DNA of 64,000 nt from an uncultured Lachnospiraceae bacterium. Its GTDB lineage: Bacteria > Bacillota > Clostridia > Lachnospirales > Lachnospiraceae. Each line of letters opens with the position of its first letter. Positions within the stretch are counted from its first letter, which is position 1. Location: contig CAJTXA010000016.1 in NCBI GenBank assembly GCA_910579865.1, forward strand, positions 1 through 64,000. The letters run 5' to 3'. The translations under genes were made by a program, and so were the position numbers. Below the pieces are notes generated by a model. That model saw only the letters and a list, made by a program, of their open reading frames with translations. It did no database searches and was not told the origin of the DNA. This document shows, one piece after another, positions 55,064-63,190 of this stretch.

Positions 55064-55978
55064 TTATTCCTTTTTTAGACCTGTTAGTTGAAGAAATTGT
55101 TTTGCAGCAACAGAGAGGGGAGCTTGTTCTAGATAAGCATAGCCGATTTTTCTAGGATGAATTGGAAAGTGTAATGGCAATTCAATTAATTGTTCCGTTT
55201 CTAATTCGTTTTGGATAAAGTTGCGTATTACACAAGCAACGCCCACACCAATTTTAGCAAATTCAATTAAAAGATCCATTGTGCTGATTTCTAATAGATA
55301 AGAGGGAATAATTTCATGTTCCGAGAAATAGTGGTCAATATACTGACGAGACATATTATTTTTATCTAACATTAAAAGAGTACAGGTTTGAAATACTCGT
55401 TGTTCAAAATCTTTTGTAATTGGGAAAAGTGAATGACTATATTTTTTACTGCAGACAAAAGTATCTTGAATGATATGGGTTGGATGGAAAATCAAATTTT
55501 TTTGAGCCCGCTTTATTTGTCTGGGAGGTTCTCCGATTAATCCAAAGTCAATCTGATTTTTTTCTAACAATTTTTGTGTTTCATTGGAAGATTGGCAGAA
55601 GATAGATACCTTCATTTGTGGAAAGGTGCGAATAAATTCCTGCAAATAAGGAAGCAGGATATATTTACATAGAGTCGTACTGGCTCCAATTCGAACATGA
55701 CCTGATTGTAGGGAGAGCATAGATTTTATTTCTTGTTCTCCTTGGTTCAGAGAAGAAAAGGCAGATTTTACATGTTCATAGAGAATTTTTCCCTCTGGAG
55801 TTAAACAGACACCACGGGAAGTTCTAGTAAATAAGGAAAGCTTTAAATTTTCTTCAAGTTTTTGAATGGATTTGGTAACAGCTGGCTGGCTGATATAGAG
55901 ATTTTGAGCAGCTTTGGAAAGATTTAGAGTGGTGGCTACTTCATAAAAAATATGATAATAAGAAAGATTTTCTGTCAT
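55064..55978 (-). CDS. LysR-family transcriptional regulator, divergent from leuCD
   Basis: The 304 residues start with a LysR winged HTH (LSYYHIFYEVATTLNLSKAAQ, LYISQPAVTKSIQKLEE, residues about 4-45), followed by a substrate-binding domain (about 90-295; GHVRIGASTTL, DFGLIGEP). The gene lies back to back with leuC, the common arrangement in which a LysR protein controls the adjacent operon and itself. The dyad TATAAC-N5-GTTATA in the shared 138-nt gap is a good site. The effector is unknown; a branched-chain amino acid intermediate would be logical. The start follows AAAGGAACCCAT. Confidence 0.82.
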   Translation of the reverse strand: MTENLSYYHIFYEVATTLNLSKAAQNLYISQPAVTKSIQKLEENLKLSLFTRTSRGVCLTPEGKILYEHVKSAFSSLNQGEQEIKSMLSLQSGHVRIGASTTLCKYILLPYLQEFIRTFPQMKVSIFCQSSNETQKLLEKNQIDFGLIGEPPRQIKRAQKNLIFHPTHIIQDTFVCSKKYSHSLFPITKDFEQRVFQTCTLLMLDKNNMSRQYIDHYFSEHEIIPSYLLEISTMDLLIEFAKIGVGVACVIRNFIQNELETEQLIELPLHFPIHPRKIGYAYLEQAPLSVAAKQFLQLTGLKKE

Positions 55979-55998
55979 ATGGGTTCCTTTCTTTGTAT

Positions 55999-56065
55999 TA
56001 TAACTTCTAGTTATAGACTGTATTAATAATAGATATTTCTAATTATAGCCTATCTTAGGTATAAT
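55999..56065 (+). promoter_or_regulatory. LysR-type operator and leuC promoter
   Basis: The dyad TATAAC-TTCTA-GTTATA (55999-56015) has the spacing of a LysR recognition box. A related half, CTAATTATAG, lies at about 56039-56048, and the leuC -10 TATAAT is at 56060-56065 without a good -35, which suggests dependence on an activator. Confidence 0.55.
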
Positions 56066-56116
56066 AACAAGAAGAAATAAAGATAGAAAGAATATGCAGA
56101 AAGAGAGGAAATCATC

Positions 56117-57382
56117 ATGGGAATGACGATGACGCAAAAAATTTTAGCTGCACATGCGGGGCTGCCAGAAGTAAGGGCAGGACAGTTAATTGAGGCTAAT
56201 TTAGATTTGGTTTTAGGGAATGATATTACTTCACCAGTTGCAATTCATGAGATGGAAAAGATGAAAGTAGATGGGGTATTTGATAAAAATAAGATTGCAT
56301 TAGTTCCCGATCATTTTGTACCTAATAAGGATATTAAATCAGCAGAACATTGTAAATGTGTAAGACAATTTGCAAAAAAGAATGAAATTACCAATTATTT
56401 TGAAGTAGGAGAAATGGGAATTGAACATGCACTGCTTCCAGAAAAAGGATTGGTAGTAGCAGGAGATGTAGTAATTGGAGCAGATTCTCATACCTGTACA
56501 TATGGGGCATTAGGAGCATTTTCTACCGGAGTAGGAAGTACAGATATGGCAGCTGGAATGGCGACAGGAAAGGCTTGGTTTAAAGTGCCTTCTGCAATTC
56601 AGTTTGTATTGACAGGCAAGCCTTCTAAATGGGTAAGTGGAAAAGATATTATTTTACATATTATTGGGATGATTGGAGTAGATGGTGCACTCTATCGTTC
56701 TATGGAATTTACTGGGGATGGAATAGCGAATTTATCTATGGACGATCGGTTTACTATAGCTAATATGGCGATTGAGGCTGGCGGAAAGAATGGAATTTTT
56801 CCAGTTGATAAATTAGCAGAAGATTATATAAAAGAACATTCAAATAAAATCTATACAATTTATGAGGCAGATAAGGATGCTGAGTATGATCAGGTAATTT
56901 CAATTGATCTTTCTACATTAAAACCTACGATAGCATTTCCGCATCTTCCAGAGAACACACATACAATTGATGAAGTAGGAGAGATCCTAGTTGATCAGGT
57001 AGTGATTGGTTCTTGTACAAATGGACGGATTGATGATTTGCGAGTTGCTGCAAAGGTATTGCAAGGAAGAAAGGTATGCAAAGGGATTCGCACAATTATT
57101 ATTCCAGCAACACAAAGTATTTATCTTCAGGCAATGGAAGAAGGATTGATTCGTACATTTATTGAAGCAGGAGCAGTAGTAAGTACACCAACTTGCGGTC
57201 CTTGTTTAGGCGGTTATATGGGAATTTTGGCAGCAGGAGAAAAATGTGTTTCAACGACAAATCGGAATTTTGTAGGACGTATGGGAGATGTTACTTCGGA
57301 GATTTATCTTGCAAGTCCTGCTGTGGCAGCAGCAAGTGCAGTAACTGGTAAAATTAGCAGTCCAGCAGAGTTGGAAGAATAG
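56117..57382 (+). CDS. leuC: 3-isopropylmalate dehydratase large subunit
   Basis: The 421-residue aconitase-family protein has the three iron-sulfur cysteines in GADSHTCTYGALGAFSTG, GSCTNGRIDDLRVAA and TPTCGPCLGGYMGILA. Length and split from the swivel subunit match the LeuC2/HacA-like form of clostridia and archaea. With LeuD it isomerises 2- to 3-isopropylmalate for leucine synthesis. leuA and leuB are not in the window. Its stop is 11 nt from leuD. The homoaconitase alternative is unlikely outside lysine-by-AAA organisms. Confidence 0.92.
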   Translation: MGMTMTQKILAAHAGLPEVRAGQLIEANLDLVLGNDITSPVAIHEMEKMKVDGVFDKNKIALVPDHFVPNKDIKSAEHCKCVRQFAKKNEITNYFEVGEMGIEHALLPEKGLVVAGDVVIGADSHTCTYGALGAFSTGVGSTDMAAGMATGKAWFKVPSAIQFVLTGKPSKWVSGKDIILHIIGMIGVDGALYRSMEFTGDGIANLSMDDRFTIANMAIEAGGKNGIFPVDKLAEDYIKEHSNKIYTIYEADKDAEYDQVISIDLSTLKPTIAFPHLPENTHTIDEVGEILVDQVVIGSCTNGRIDDLRVAAKVLQGRKVCKGIRTIIIPATQSIYLQAMEEGLIRTFIEAGAVVSTPTCGPCLGGYMGILAAGEKCVSTTNRNFVGRMGDVTSEIYLASPAVAAASAVTGKISSPAELEE

Positions 57383-57393
57383 GAGGAAAAGAA

Positions 57394-57882
57394 ATGAAAG
57401 CATCAGGAAGTGTATTTAAATATGGTGATAATGTAGATACCGATGTTATTATTCCGGCACGGTATCTAAACTCTTCTGATCCAGCAGAATTGGCAAAACA
57501 TTGTATGGAGGATATTGATAAAGAGTTTATTCATAAGGTAAAATCAGGTGATATTATTGTAGCAAATAAAAATTTTGGATGTGGTTCTTCTAGAGAACAT
57601 GCACCAATTGCAATAAAGGCAGCAGGAGTAAGTTGTGTAATTGCAGAAACATTTGCACGAATTTTTTATCGAAATTCCATTAATATTGGACTTCCTATTA
57701 TTGAATGTCCAAAGGCAAGTCAAGAAATTGAGGCTGGCGATCAGGTAGAGATTGATTTTGATACGGGAATGATTTATAATAAGACAAAAGGAACTTCCTA
57801 TCAGGGACAGGCATTTCCAGAATTTATGCAGAAATTAATTGAAGCCGGAGGACTTGTCAATTATATCAATGAAGGAAAATAG
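57394..57882 (+). CDS. leuD: 3-isopropylmalate dehydratase small subunit
   Basis: The 162-residue swivel-domain protein has GDNVDTDVIIPARYLN near the N terminus and NKNFGCGSSREHAPIAIKAA, the LeuD substrate-loop signature. The short length (about 160) is the partner form of the 420-residue LeuC. AGGAGGAAAAGAA lies between the two genes. No leuB follows, so the rest of the pathway is elsewhere. Confidence 0.92.
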   Translation: MKASGSVFKYGDNVDTDVIIPARYLNSSDPAELAKHCMEDIDKEFIHKVKSGDIIVANKNFGCGSSREHAPIAIKAAGVSCVIAETFARIFYRNSINIGLPIIECPKASQEIEAGDQVEIDFDTGMIYNKTKGTSYQGQAFPEFMQKLIEAGGLVNYINEGK

Positions 57883-58135
57883 AATGTTTTTCCTTTTCAA
57901 AAGTTGAAGTTAATTTCTTTTTTGATAGAAGATAAATTTTTTGGAGTGTATTTTTAATAAGGATCCAAAAAATGGATATTAGTTGACATAAAATAATTTT
58001 GCAACCAAAACGCAAAAACTGGTTAAAAAATATGTAACAATTAATTAATAAATTAGAAAAATGGATTCTGTAATATGTAATAAAGATAAGGCAAAAAGAA
58101 GGTTAGATTTTATAGAAATTGCTGTTTAATTGGAA
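57883..58135. other. Intergenic region after leuD
   Basis: AT-rich. TTTTTTGGA and TCCAAAAAA (57937-57972) could pair as a weak terminator. TTGACA at 57983-57988 lacks a clear -10. No gene was seen. Confidence 0.4.
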
Positions 58136-58144
58136 GAAAATGGA

Positions 58145-58255
58145 TATTGTGCTCAGTGAATCAGCCAAAAATGCGGGGAGGTACTTGACCGAATTCAAGT
58201 GATAATCTATAATGCACGTATGTTCTCCAACCAAGCATTTTGTTGGAAACATATG
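58145..58255 (+). promoter_or_regulatory. Possible c-di-AMP (ydaO/yuaA-type) riboswitch before a cell-wall hydrolase gene
   Basis: The leader holds GTGAATC, then GCGGGGAGGTA, a hairpin CTTGA/TCAAG (58184-58199) and TGATAATC, with GTGC (58149-58152) able to close on GCAC (58214-58217). A separate stem TATGTT..CCAAC/GTTGG..AACATA (58219-58253) follows. The order of GAATC, GGGGxxxGTAC-like, short hairpin and TGA-AATC resembles the ydaO motif, which often precedes cell-wall hydrolase genes, as here. The match is partial, so another structured leader is possible. Confidence 0.4.
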
Positions 58256-58297
58256 TAGTATAAAGCTACAAATTTAGAAAAGAAAAGAGGAGTATGT

Positions 58298-59221
58298 ATG
58301 CTTAGATTACACTCGTTTCTTCAAGAGATTTACGGTTATTTACAATTACCTTCTGCAAAAAAAATGTATCGGAATTGTGTCATATTTGTTTCTGGCACAG
58401 CCGTTATAACCGTAATTACCTTTTCTTCTCAGAATTTTAATGAAAATAATAGAAATTCTTCGATAGTAGAAGAAAATGTAGGGGAAGAAATTTATGTGGA
58501 AACAAAAGCAAAAGTACAGCCGGCAAACAGTTTTGCTGATATCGAAATACAGCAGATATTGTTACAAGATGAACTAGAAATGGAACGTATCATATCTGAA
58601 AAAGAAAAGAATTCGTTGTCAACAGTTACACAAGGACAAGATATTGCACAACAGGAAGAATATAATCAAGTAAAGGAAGAAACTATAGCTTTAGAGACAA
58701 AGATATCAGAAAGCAAGGAAGAGATACCAGAAGCTGAAGAGGAGATAACAAAAGTAGCAGGAGAGGTACCAGAGGTGGTAGAAGCATTAATAACAGATAA
58801 TGGAACTGCTGCTAGATATAATGAATTTATGGATTCAATTACTCTGACAGAGCAAGAAAAGAACTCTTTGCTTCATCTGGTAGCCGCAGAAGCAGGTGGC
58901 TGTGATATGGTAGGACAGATTTTGGTGGCAAATGTTGTTTTAAACCGAGTGGAAAGCAGTGTCTTTCCAGATACGGTGGAGGGCGTAATTTTTCAGAAAA
59001 ATCAGTTTAGTCCTGCTGTGAACGGAGCAATTTGGTCTTCCACAGTAACAGATTCTGTAAGAGAGGCTGTAGATCGGGCATTAAACGGAGAAGATTTTTC
59101 CGAAGGTGCTACATTTTTTTCAGCTAGAGCACGTTTAGATTACGGAAGTATGTCATGGTTCGATAATAACTTAAATTGGTTATTTAAACATGATGGACAT
59201 GAATTTTATAGTCTAAGATAG
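58298..59221 (+). CDS. SleB/CwlJ-type cell wall hydrolase, membrane-anchored
   Basis: The 307-residue protein has a short cytosolic N terminus, one membrane segment (CVIFVSGTAVITVITFSS, about 27-45), a long acidic low-complexity spacer rich in Glu (about 60-180) and a C-terminal hydrolase_2 domain (about 195-305) with NSLLHLVAAEAGGCDMVGQI, VANVVLNRV and NQFSPAVNGAIW; the Glu of AAEA is the expected catalytic acid of the SleB fold. SleB-like lytic transglycosylases cut cortex or wall glycan. The Glu-rich spacer should span part of the wall. AAGAGGAGTATGT precedes the ATG. Confidence 0.82.
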   Translation: MLRLHSFLQEIYGYLQLPSAKKMYRNCVIFVSGTAVITVITFSSQNFNENNRNSSIVEENVGEEIYVETKAKVQPANSFADIEIQQILLQDELEMERIISEKEKNSLSTVTQGQDIAQQEEYNQVKEETIALETKISESKEEIPEAEEEITKVAGEVPEVVEALITDNGTAARYNEFMDSITLTEQEKNSLLHLVAAEAGGCDMVGQILVANVVLNRVESSVFPDTVEGVIFQKNQFSPAVNGAIWSSTVTDSVREAVDRALNGEDFSEGATFFSARARLDYGSMSWFDNNLNWLFKHDGHEFYSLR

Positions 59222-59250
59222 TGAGCAGATATGAGATGATTGATAAGAAA

Positions 59251-59290
59251 AAAATCCTCGAATGGAAGAAACTCTATTCGAGGATTTTCT
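59251..59290 (+). terminator. Intrinsic terminator of the hydrolase gene
   Basis: AAAATCCTCGAAT pairs perfectly with ATTCGAGGATTTT around a 12-nt loop, followed by CTT. Confidence 0.85.
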
Positions 59291-59325
59291 TGTATCATTT
59301 ATTTGATCTATTTTTTTATTTGATA

Positions 59326-59354
59326 TTGCGTATCAAGGAAAAATAGGATATAAT
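59326..59354 (+). promoter_or_regulatory. thrC promoter
   Basis: TTGCGT (59326-59331), a 17-nt spacer and TATAAT (59349-59354), 70 nt before the start codon. Confidence 0.7.
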
Positions 59355-59424
59355 TCGTGAGGATTGGAAGCAATTATATAAGAGCAGAAGAAAAGACTGC
59401 GCAGAAATAGAATGGAGGAATAAG

Positions 59425-60912
59425 ATGGAATTATTATACAAAAGTACAAGAAGCGATCATGCAAAGGTAACAGCATCACAAGCGATTTTAAAAGGTTTAG
59501 CAGAGGATGGAGGGTTATATCTTCCAGAGAAAATTCCAACATTAAATTGTTCAATGGAAGCGTTATCTAAGATGACCTATCAGGAGGTTGCCTATGAGGT
59601 AATGAAACTCTATTTAACTGATTTTACAGAGGAAGAATTAAAACAATGTATTAACTCTGCCTATGATGAAAAATTTGATACAAAAGAAATTGTGCCTATT
59701 CGTAAGGTAAATCAGACTTATTATTTGGAATTATTTCATGGTGCGACAATTGCGTTTAAGGATATGGCACTTTCCATATTGCCACATCTTATGACTGTTT
59801 CTGCAAAAAAGAATCAGGTAAAGAATGAAATTGTGATTTTAACAGCAACTTCTGGAGATACGGGAAAAGCGGCATTGGCAGGTTTTGCAGATGTAGAAGG
59901 AACCAAAATTATTGTATTTTATCCAAAGGGTGGAGTGAGTCCAATTCAAGAAAAACAAATGGTAACTCAGAAAGGAAAAAATACATACGTGGTGGGAATT
60001 CATGGAAACTTTGATGATGCTCAAAACGGTGTAAAAGAAATTTTTGGAAATCAAAAATTAAAAGAACAGATGAATCAGGCAGGATTTCAGTTTTCTTCTG
60101 CAAATTCAATTAATATTGGACGTCTGGTACCACAGATTGTATATTATGTCTACTCCTATGCAAAATTGTTAGCAGAAGGTGAAATAGAAAATGGAGAAAC
60201 TATTCATGTAGTAGTGCCAACTGGAAATTTTGGAAATATTTTGGCTGCTTTTTTTGCAAAAGAGATGGGAGTACCAATTGCTCGATTGCTTTGTGCATCC
60301 AATGAAAATAAAGTACTATATGATTTCTTTTCTACAGGAAGTTATAATAAGAACCGTGAATTTATCCTTACTAGTTCACCATCTATGGATATTTTGATTT
60401 CCAGCAATTTAGAGCGATTAATTTATAAGATTGCCAGAGAGGATGCAAAGGCAAATCAGGAATTAATGTTATCTTTGAAAGAGAATGGAATTTATACAAT
60501 TACAGAAGAGATGAAAACACAGTTAAAAGATTTTTATGGGAATTATGCAACAGAAGAGGAAACCGAAAAGACAATTCAACAGCTTTATGAAAAAACAGGT
60601 TATGTGATTGATACTCATACAGCAGTTGCTGCTGCTGTTTATAAAAAGTATCAAGAGGAAACAAAGGATCAGAAAAAAACATTAGTAGTTTCAACAGCAA
60701 GTCCATATAAGTTTACTAGAAGCGTGATGAATTCGATTGATAAGAAATATAGTAATATGGAAGATTTTGAATTAGTCGATGAATTAAGCCGTATTTCTCA
60801 CACAGCAGTACCAAAAGCTATTGAAGAAATTCGGAATGCAAATGTAGTACACGATCGGGTTTGCAACGCCAATCAGATGACAGAAATGGTACAAGAAATA
60901 CTGGGAATTTAA
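59425..60912 (+). CDS. thrC: Threonine synthase
   Basis: The 495-residue fold-type II PLP enzyme carries ELFHGATIAFKDMALSILPH with the PLP lysine (about 112), TATSGDTGKAALAG for phosphate binding, VPTGNFGNILAAFFAKEMG, and the long-form N-terminal domain opening LYKSTRSDHAKVTASQAILKG. The length is that of the longer class (E. coli/yeast-like) of threonine synthases. It converts O-phosphohomoserine to threonine. The gene stands alone with its own promoter and terminator. TGGAGGAATAAG precedes the ATG. Confidence 0.92.
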   Translation: MELLYKSTRSDHAKVTASQAILKGLAEDGGLYLPEKIPTLNCSMEALSKMTYQEVAYEVMKLYLTDFTEEELKQCINSAYDEKFDTKEIVPIRKVNQTYYLELFHGATIAFKDMALSILPHLMTVSAKKNQVKNEIVILTATSGDTGKAALAGFADVEGTKIIVFYPKGGVSPIQEKQMVTQKGKNTYVVGIHGNFDDAQNGVKEIFGNQKLKEQMNQAGFQFSSANSINIGRLVPQIVYYVYSYAKLLAEGEIENGETIHVVVPTGNFGNILAAFFAKEMGVPIARLLCASNENKVLYDFFSTGSYNKNREFILTSSPSMDILISSNLERLIYKIAREDAKANQELMLSLKENGIYTITEEMKTQLKDFYGNYATEEETEKTIQQLYEKTGYVIDTHTAVAAAVYKKYQEETKDQKKTLVVSTASPYKFTRSVMNSIDKKYSNMEDFELVDELSRISHTAVPKAIEEIRNANVVHDRVCNANQMTEMVQEILGI

Positions 60913-60936
60913 GCTTCCAGTGGATTCTTGCATAGA

Positions 60937-60970
60937 AAAAGTGCCGGCAAAGTTTTGCTGGCACTTTTAA
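60937..60970. terminator. Bidirectional terminator between thrC and the CheX-like gene
   Basis: AAAAGTGCCGGCAAA pairs with TTTGCTGGCACTTTT around a very short loop; it lies between convergent genes. Confidence 0.85.
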
Positions 60971-60981
60971 AAAGGGCGGAT

Positions 60982-61869
60982 CTAATTATTTTGGGAACCA
61001 CAAAAATAGATAGTTCCAAATGTAAATTCAATTGGAAGAATATAATCCCATTTTTTCCCACCTGTATAAGAGTTTGTTTCAGTAGGAGAAAGTTCATATT
61101 CTATCCCATGATCGTTTGACATAGTTACGGTATAGATTCCATTATGAAGATTTAAAAAATCTTGAAGAGATGCATCTGCAAATTCATCAAGTTCATCAAA
61201 TTCTACACATGCATAACGTGCTGCAAATTGAATCATAAAATCTTGAAATCCTATAATGGAAGTATCAAAATTATAGTCACCCAATAAATTTTGGTGAATT
61301 TCTATCATATTTGGAAGTGTATCTGGAATCGAGTCTACTTTTGCAAGCAGACGGAAATCACCACCAATAAATCGAATTAAATCTTTTAATAGTAAGGTAG
61401 CATATTCTTTTATTGGATTGATATCACCTGTTTCTGGGAAGTGGTAATAATTTTGGATCATTTCAGCTTGTTTATCACTATCTGAGTTTAAAATAGTAGA
61501 GAAAGAAAGCTGATAGTCAAACTCATAATCGGCAATTGCTTTTGCTATCGTTTCCTGCGAACAAAATCCTAATTCAATTAAGGAATTTCCAAGCAATAAA
61601 TAACCAGTATGCTGCGCATTAATTAATTCGTCTGCTTGTGCAACTGTTAGATAGCCCATATGAACAGCAATTTCCGCAAATTTTTTATCCGATTGTGTCT
61701 GCATAGAATGAACTTCTTCTGATTCATCCTTAGACATATAGCCAGCAGATACAGCAAGGTCACCAAGCTTTTTTGCATGTGCATTTTTATAGCGAAGTGC
61801 CTCTAAAAGCTGATCGGAAGTAATAATATTTTTATCAATTAGATAACTGCCAAAAAACTGTGTGAGCAT
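60982..61869 (-). CDS. CheX-like protein with N-terminal MshEN-like repeats
   Basis: The 295-residue cytosolic protein has two parts. Residues 1-125 hold two or three repeats of the type FGSYLIDKNIITSDQLLEAL, KLGDLAVSAGYMSKDES, LTVAQADELI, like the c-di-GMP-binding/type II secretion E N-terminal (MshEN) domain. Residues about 145-290 resemble the CheX/CheC fold (GFQDFMIQFAARYACVEFDE). CheX removes phosphate from CheY-P. The gene follows the CheY-like gene by 21 nt, so the pair may be a small phosphorelay module in which the N-terminal part senses something, perhaps c-di-GMP. Domain calls are by eye. Confidence 0.55.
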   Translation of the reverse strand: MLTQFFGSYLIDKNIITSDQLLEALRYKNAHAKKLGDLAVSAGYMSKDESEEVHSMQTQSDKKFAEIAVHMGYLTVAQADELINAQHTGYLLLGNSLIELGFCSQETIAKAIADYEFDYQLSFSTILNSDSDKQAEMIQNYYHFPETGDINPIKEYATLLLKDLIRFIGGDFRLLAKVDSIPDTLPNMIEIHQNLLGDYNFDTSIIGFQDFMIQFAARYACVEFDELDEFADASLQDFLNLHNGIYTVTMSNDHGIEYELSPTETNSYTGGKKWDYILPIEFTFGTIYFCGSQNN

Positions 61870-61890
61870 GAAAGTTCCTCCTTTGTGGCA

Positions 61891-62262
61891 TTACTTGTTA
61901 AAGTGTTCCAATACATCATATACTTGTTTCACAGTAAAAGGCTTTGTTAGAAAATCATTTGCACCAGCCTTAATTGCATCGGCTACATTTACTTTTGTAC
62001 CAGTAGAAGAAACCATTACAACAATTGCGTCCTTATTTAGAGTCTTGATTTCTTTTAGGGCATCAATTCCGTATTTTTTAGGCATAACAATGTCCATAAA
62101 AACAAGTAACGGATTTTCATTGCGGAATAATTCCACTGCATTTTCTCCATCGACTGCTTCTATCACATTAGTATAGTCTAGACCAGCCAGACAATTCTTT
62201 AGCTTTTTTCTGGCAAGCATAGAATCATCTGCAATTAAAATTTTGAAATCACTTGGCTTCAT
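61891..62262 (-). CDS. CheY-like single-domain response regulator
   Basis: The 123-residue receiver domain has the acidic pair in ILIADDSMLARKKLKN (residues 11-12), the phospho-acceptor Asp in LLVFMDIVMPKKYG (about 58), the switch Ser/Thr in VMVSSTGT and the Lys in FLTKPFTVKQVYD (about 107). There is no output domain. Together with the CheX-like gene immediately downstream it probably forms a signalling pair; flagellar or other output is unknown. AAAGGAGCAAAACTGA precedes the ATG. Confidence 0.85.
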   Translation of the reverse strand: MKPSDFKILIADDSMLARKKLKNCLAGLDYTNVIEAVDGENAVELFRNENPLLVFMDIVMPKKYGIDALKEIKTLNKDAIVVMVSSTGTKVNVADAIKAGANDFLTKPFTVKQVYDVLEHFNK

Positions 62263-62503
62263 TCAGTTTTGCTCCTTTCAAATAGGTTATTATTCTCTCG
62301 AAAAAAGTAAAAAACTACTTGTTCTCCTGTGACAGATACATTATGATGAGAGAAATATATTTGAATAACTCTATTCTAACTGATATTTTTGAAAAATACA
62401 ACAGATTTTTCAAGAAATATTCGTGCCCTTTATCACATGGACATCACAGAGAATAGGTAAAATAAAAAAGAAATCAATAAAAGAAGAGATAGGGAGGAAA
62501 ACA

Positions 62504-63190
62504 ATGAGTCATATTTTAATCGTAGATGATGAAGAAAAAATCCGAGCAATTATTAGAAAGTATGCAGAATTTGATGGATATACAATTACAGAAGCAAAAG
62601 ATGGGATTGAAGCCGTAAATTTATGTAGAGAACATGAGTATGATTTAATTATTTTAGATGTTATGATGCCAGAGCTAGATGGTTTTTCAGCCTGTCGGGA
62701 AATTCGGCGGTTTAAAGATATTCCAGTTATTATGCTTTCAGCTAGAGGAGAAGAATATGATAAAATTCATGGATTTGATTTGGGAATTGATGACTATGTA
62801 GTAAAACCATTTTCTCCAAGAGAATTGATGATGCGAGTGAAAGTAGTAATTAGCCGCCATACACCAAAAGAAAGTGAAGAAATTCGAGTAAAGAAGCATG
62901 ATATTTATGAAAAAGAAGGGCTTTATGTTGATTTTACAGGAAGACTTGTTATGGTAGATGGGAAAAAGGCAACTATGACTCCAAAAGAATATGATTTATT
63001 ATTTTATCTGTTGAAAAATAAGGGAATTGCTTTGACAAGAGAGAAGTTAATTACAGAGGTATGGGGATATGATTATTTTGGAGATGATCGAACATTGGAT
63101 ACTCATATTAAACTGCTGCGAAGCAGTTTAGGAGAATATCGCAAATTTCTTGTGACATTAAGAGGGGTGGGATATCGTTTTGAAGCGTGA
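62504..63190 (+). CDS. OmpR/PhoB-family response regulator
   Basis: The start at 62504, behind AGGGAGGAAAACA, gives 228 residues beginning MSHILIVDDEEKIRAII; the longer frame from 62423 has no ribosome site. The receiver domain has DDEE, LIILDVMMPELDGF with the phospho-Asp (about 52) and DYVVKPFSPREL. The winged HTH (about 130-228) has ATMTPKEYDLLFYLLKNKG and DDRTLDTHIKLLRSSLG. It is transcribed with the histidine kinase gene, which overlaps its 3' end. The stimulus is unknown. Confidence 0.9.
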   Translation: MSHILIVDDEEKIRAIIRKYAEFDGYTITEAKDGIEAVNLCREHEYDLIILDVMMPELDGFSACREIRRFKDIPVIMLSARGEEYDKIHGFDLGIDDYVVKPFSPRELMMRVKVVISRHTPKESEEIRVKKHDIYEKEGLYVDFTGRLVMVDGKKATMTPKEYDLLFYLLKNKGIALTREKLITEVWGYDYFGDDRTLDTHIKLLRSSLGEYRKFLVTLRGVGYRFEA

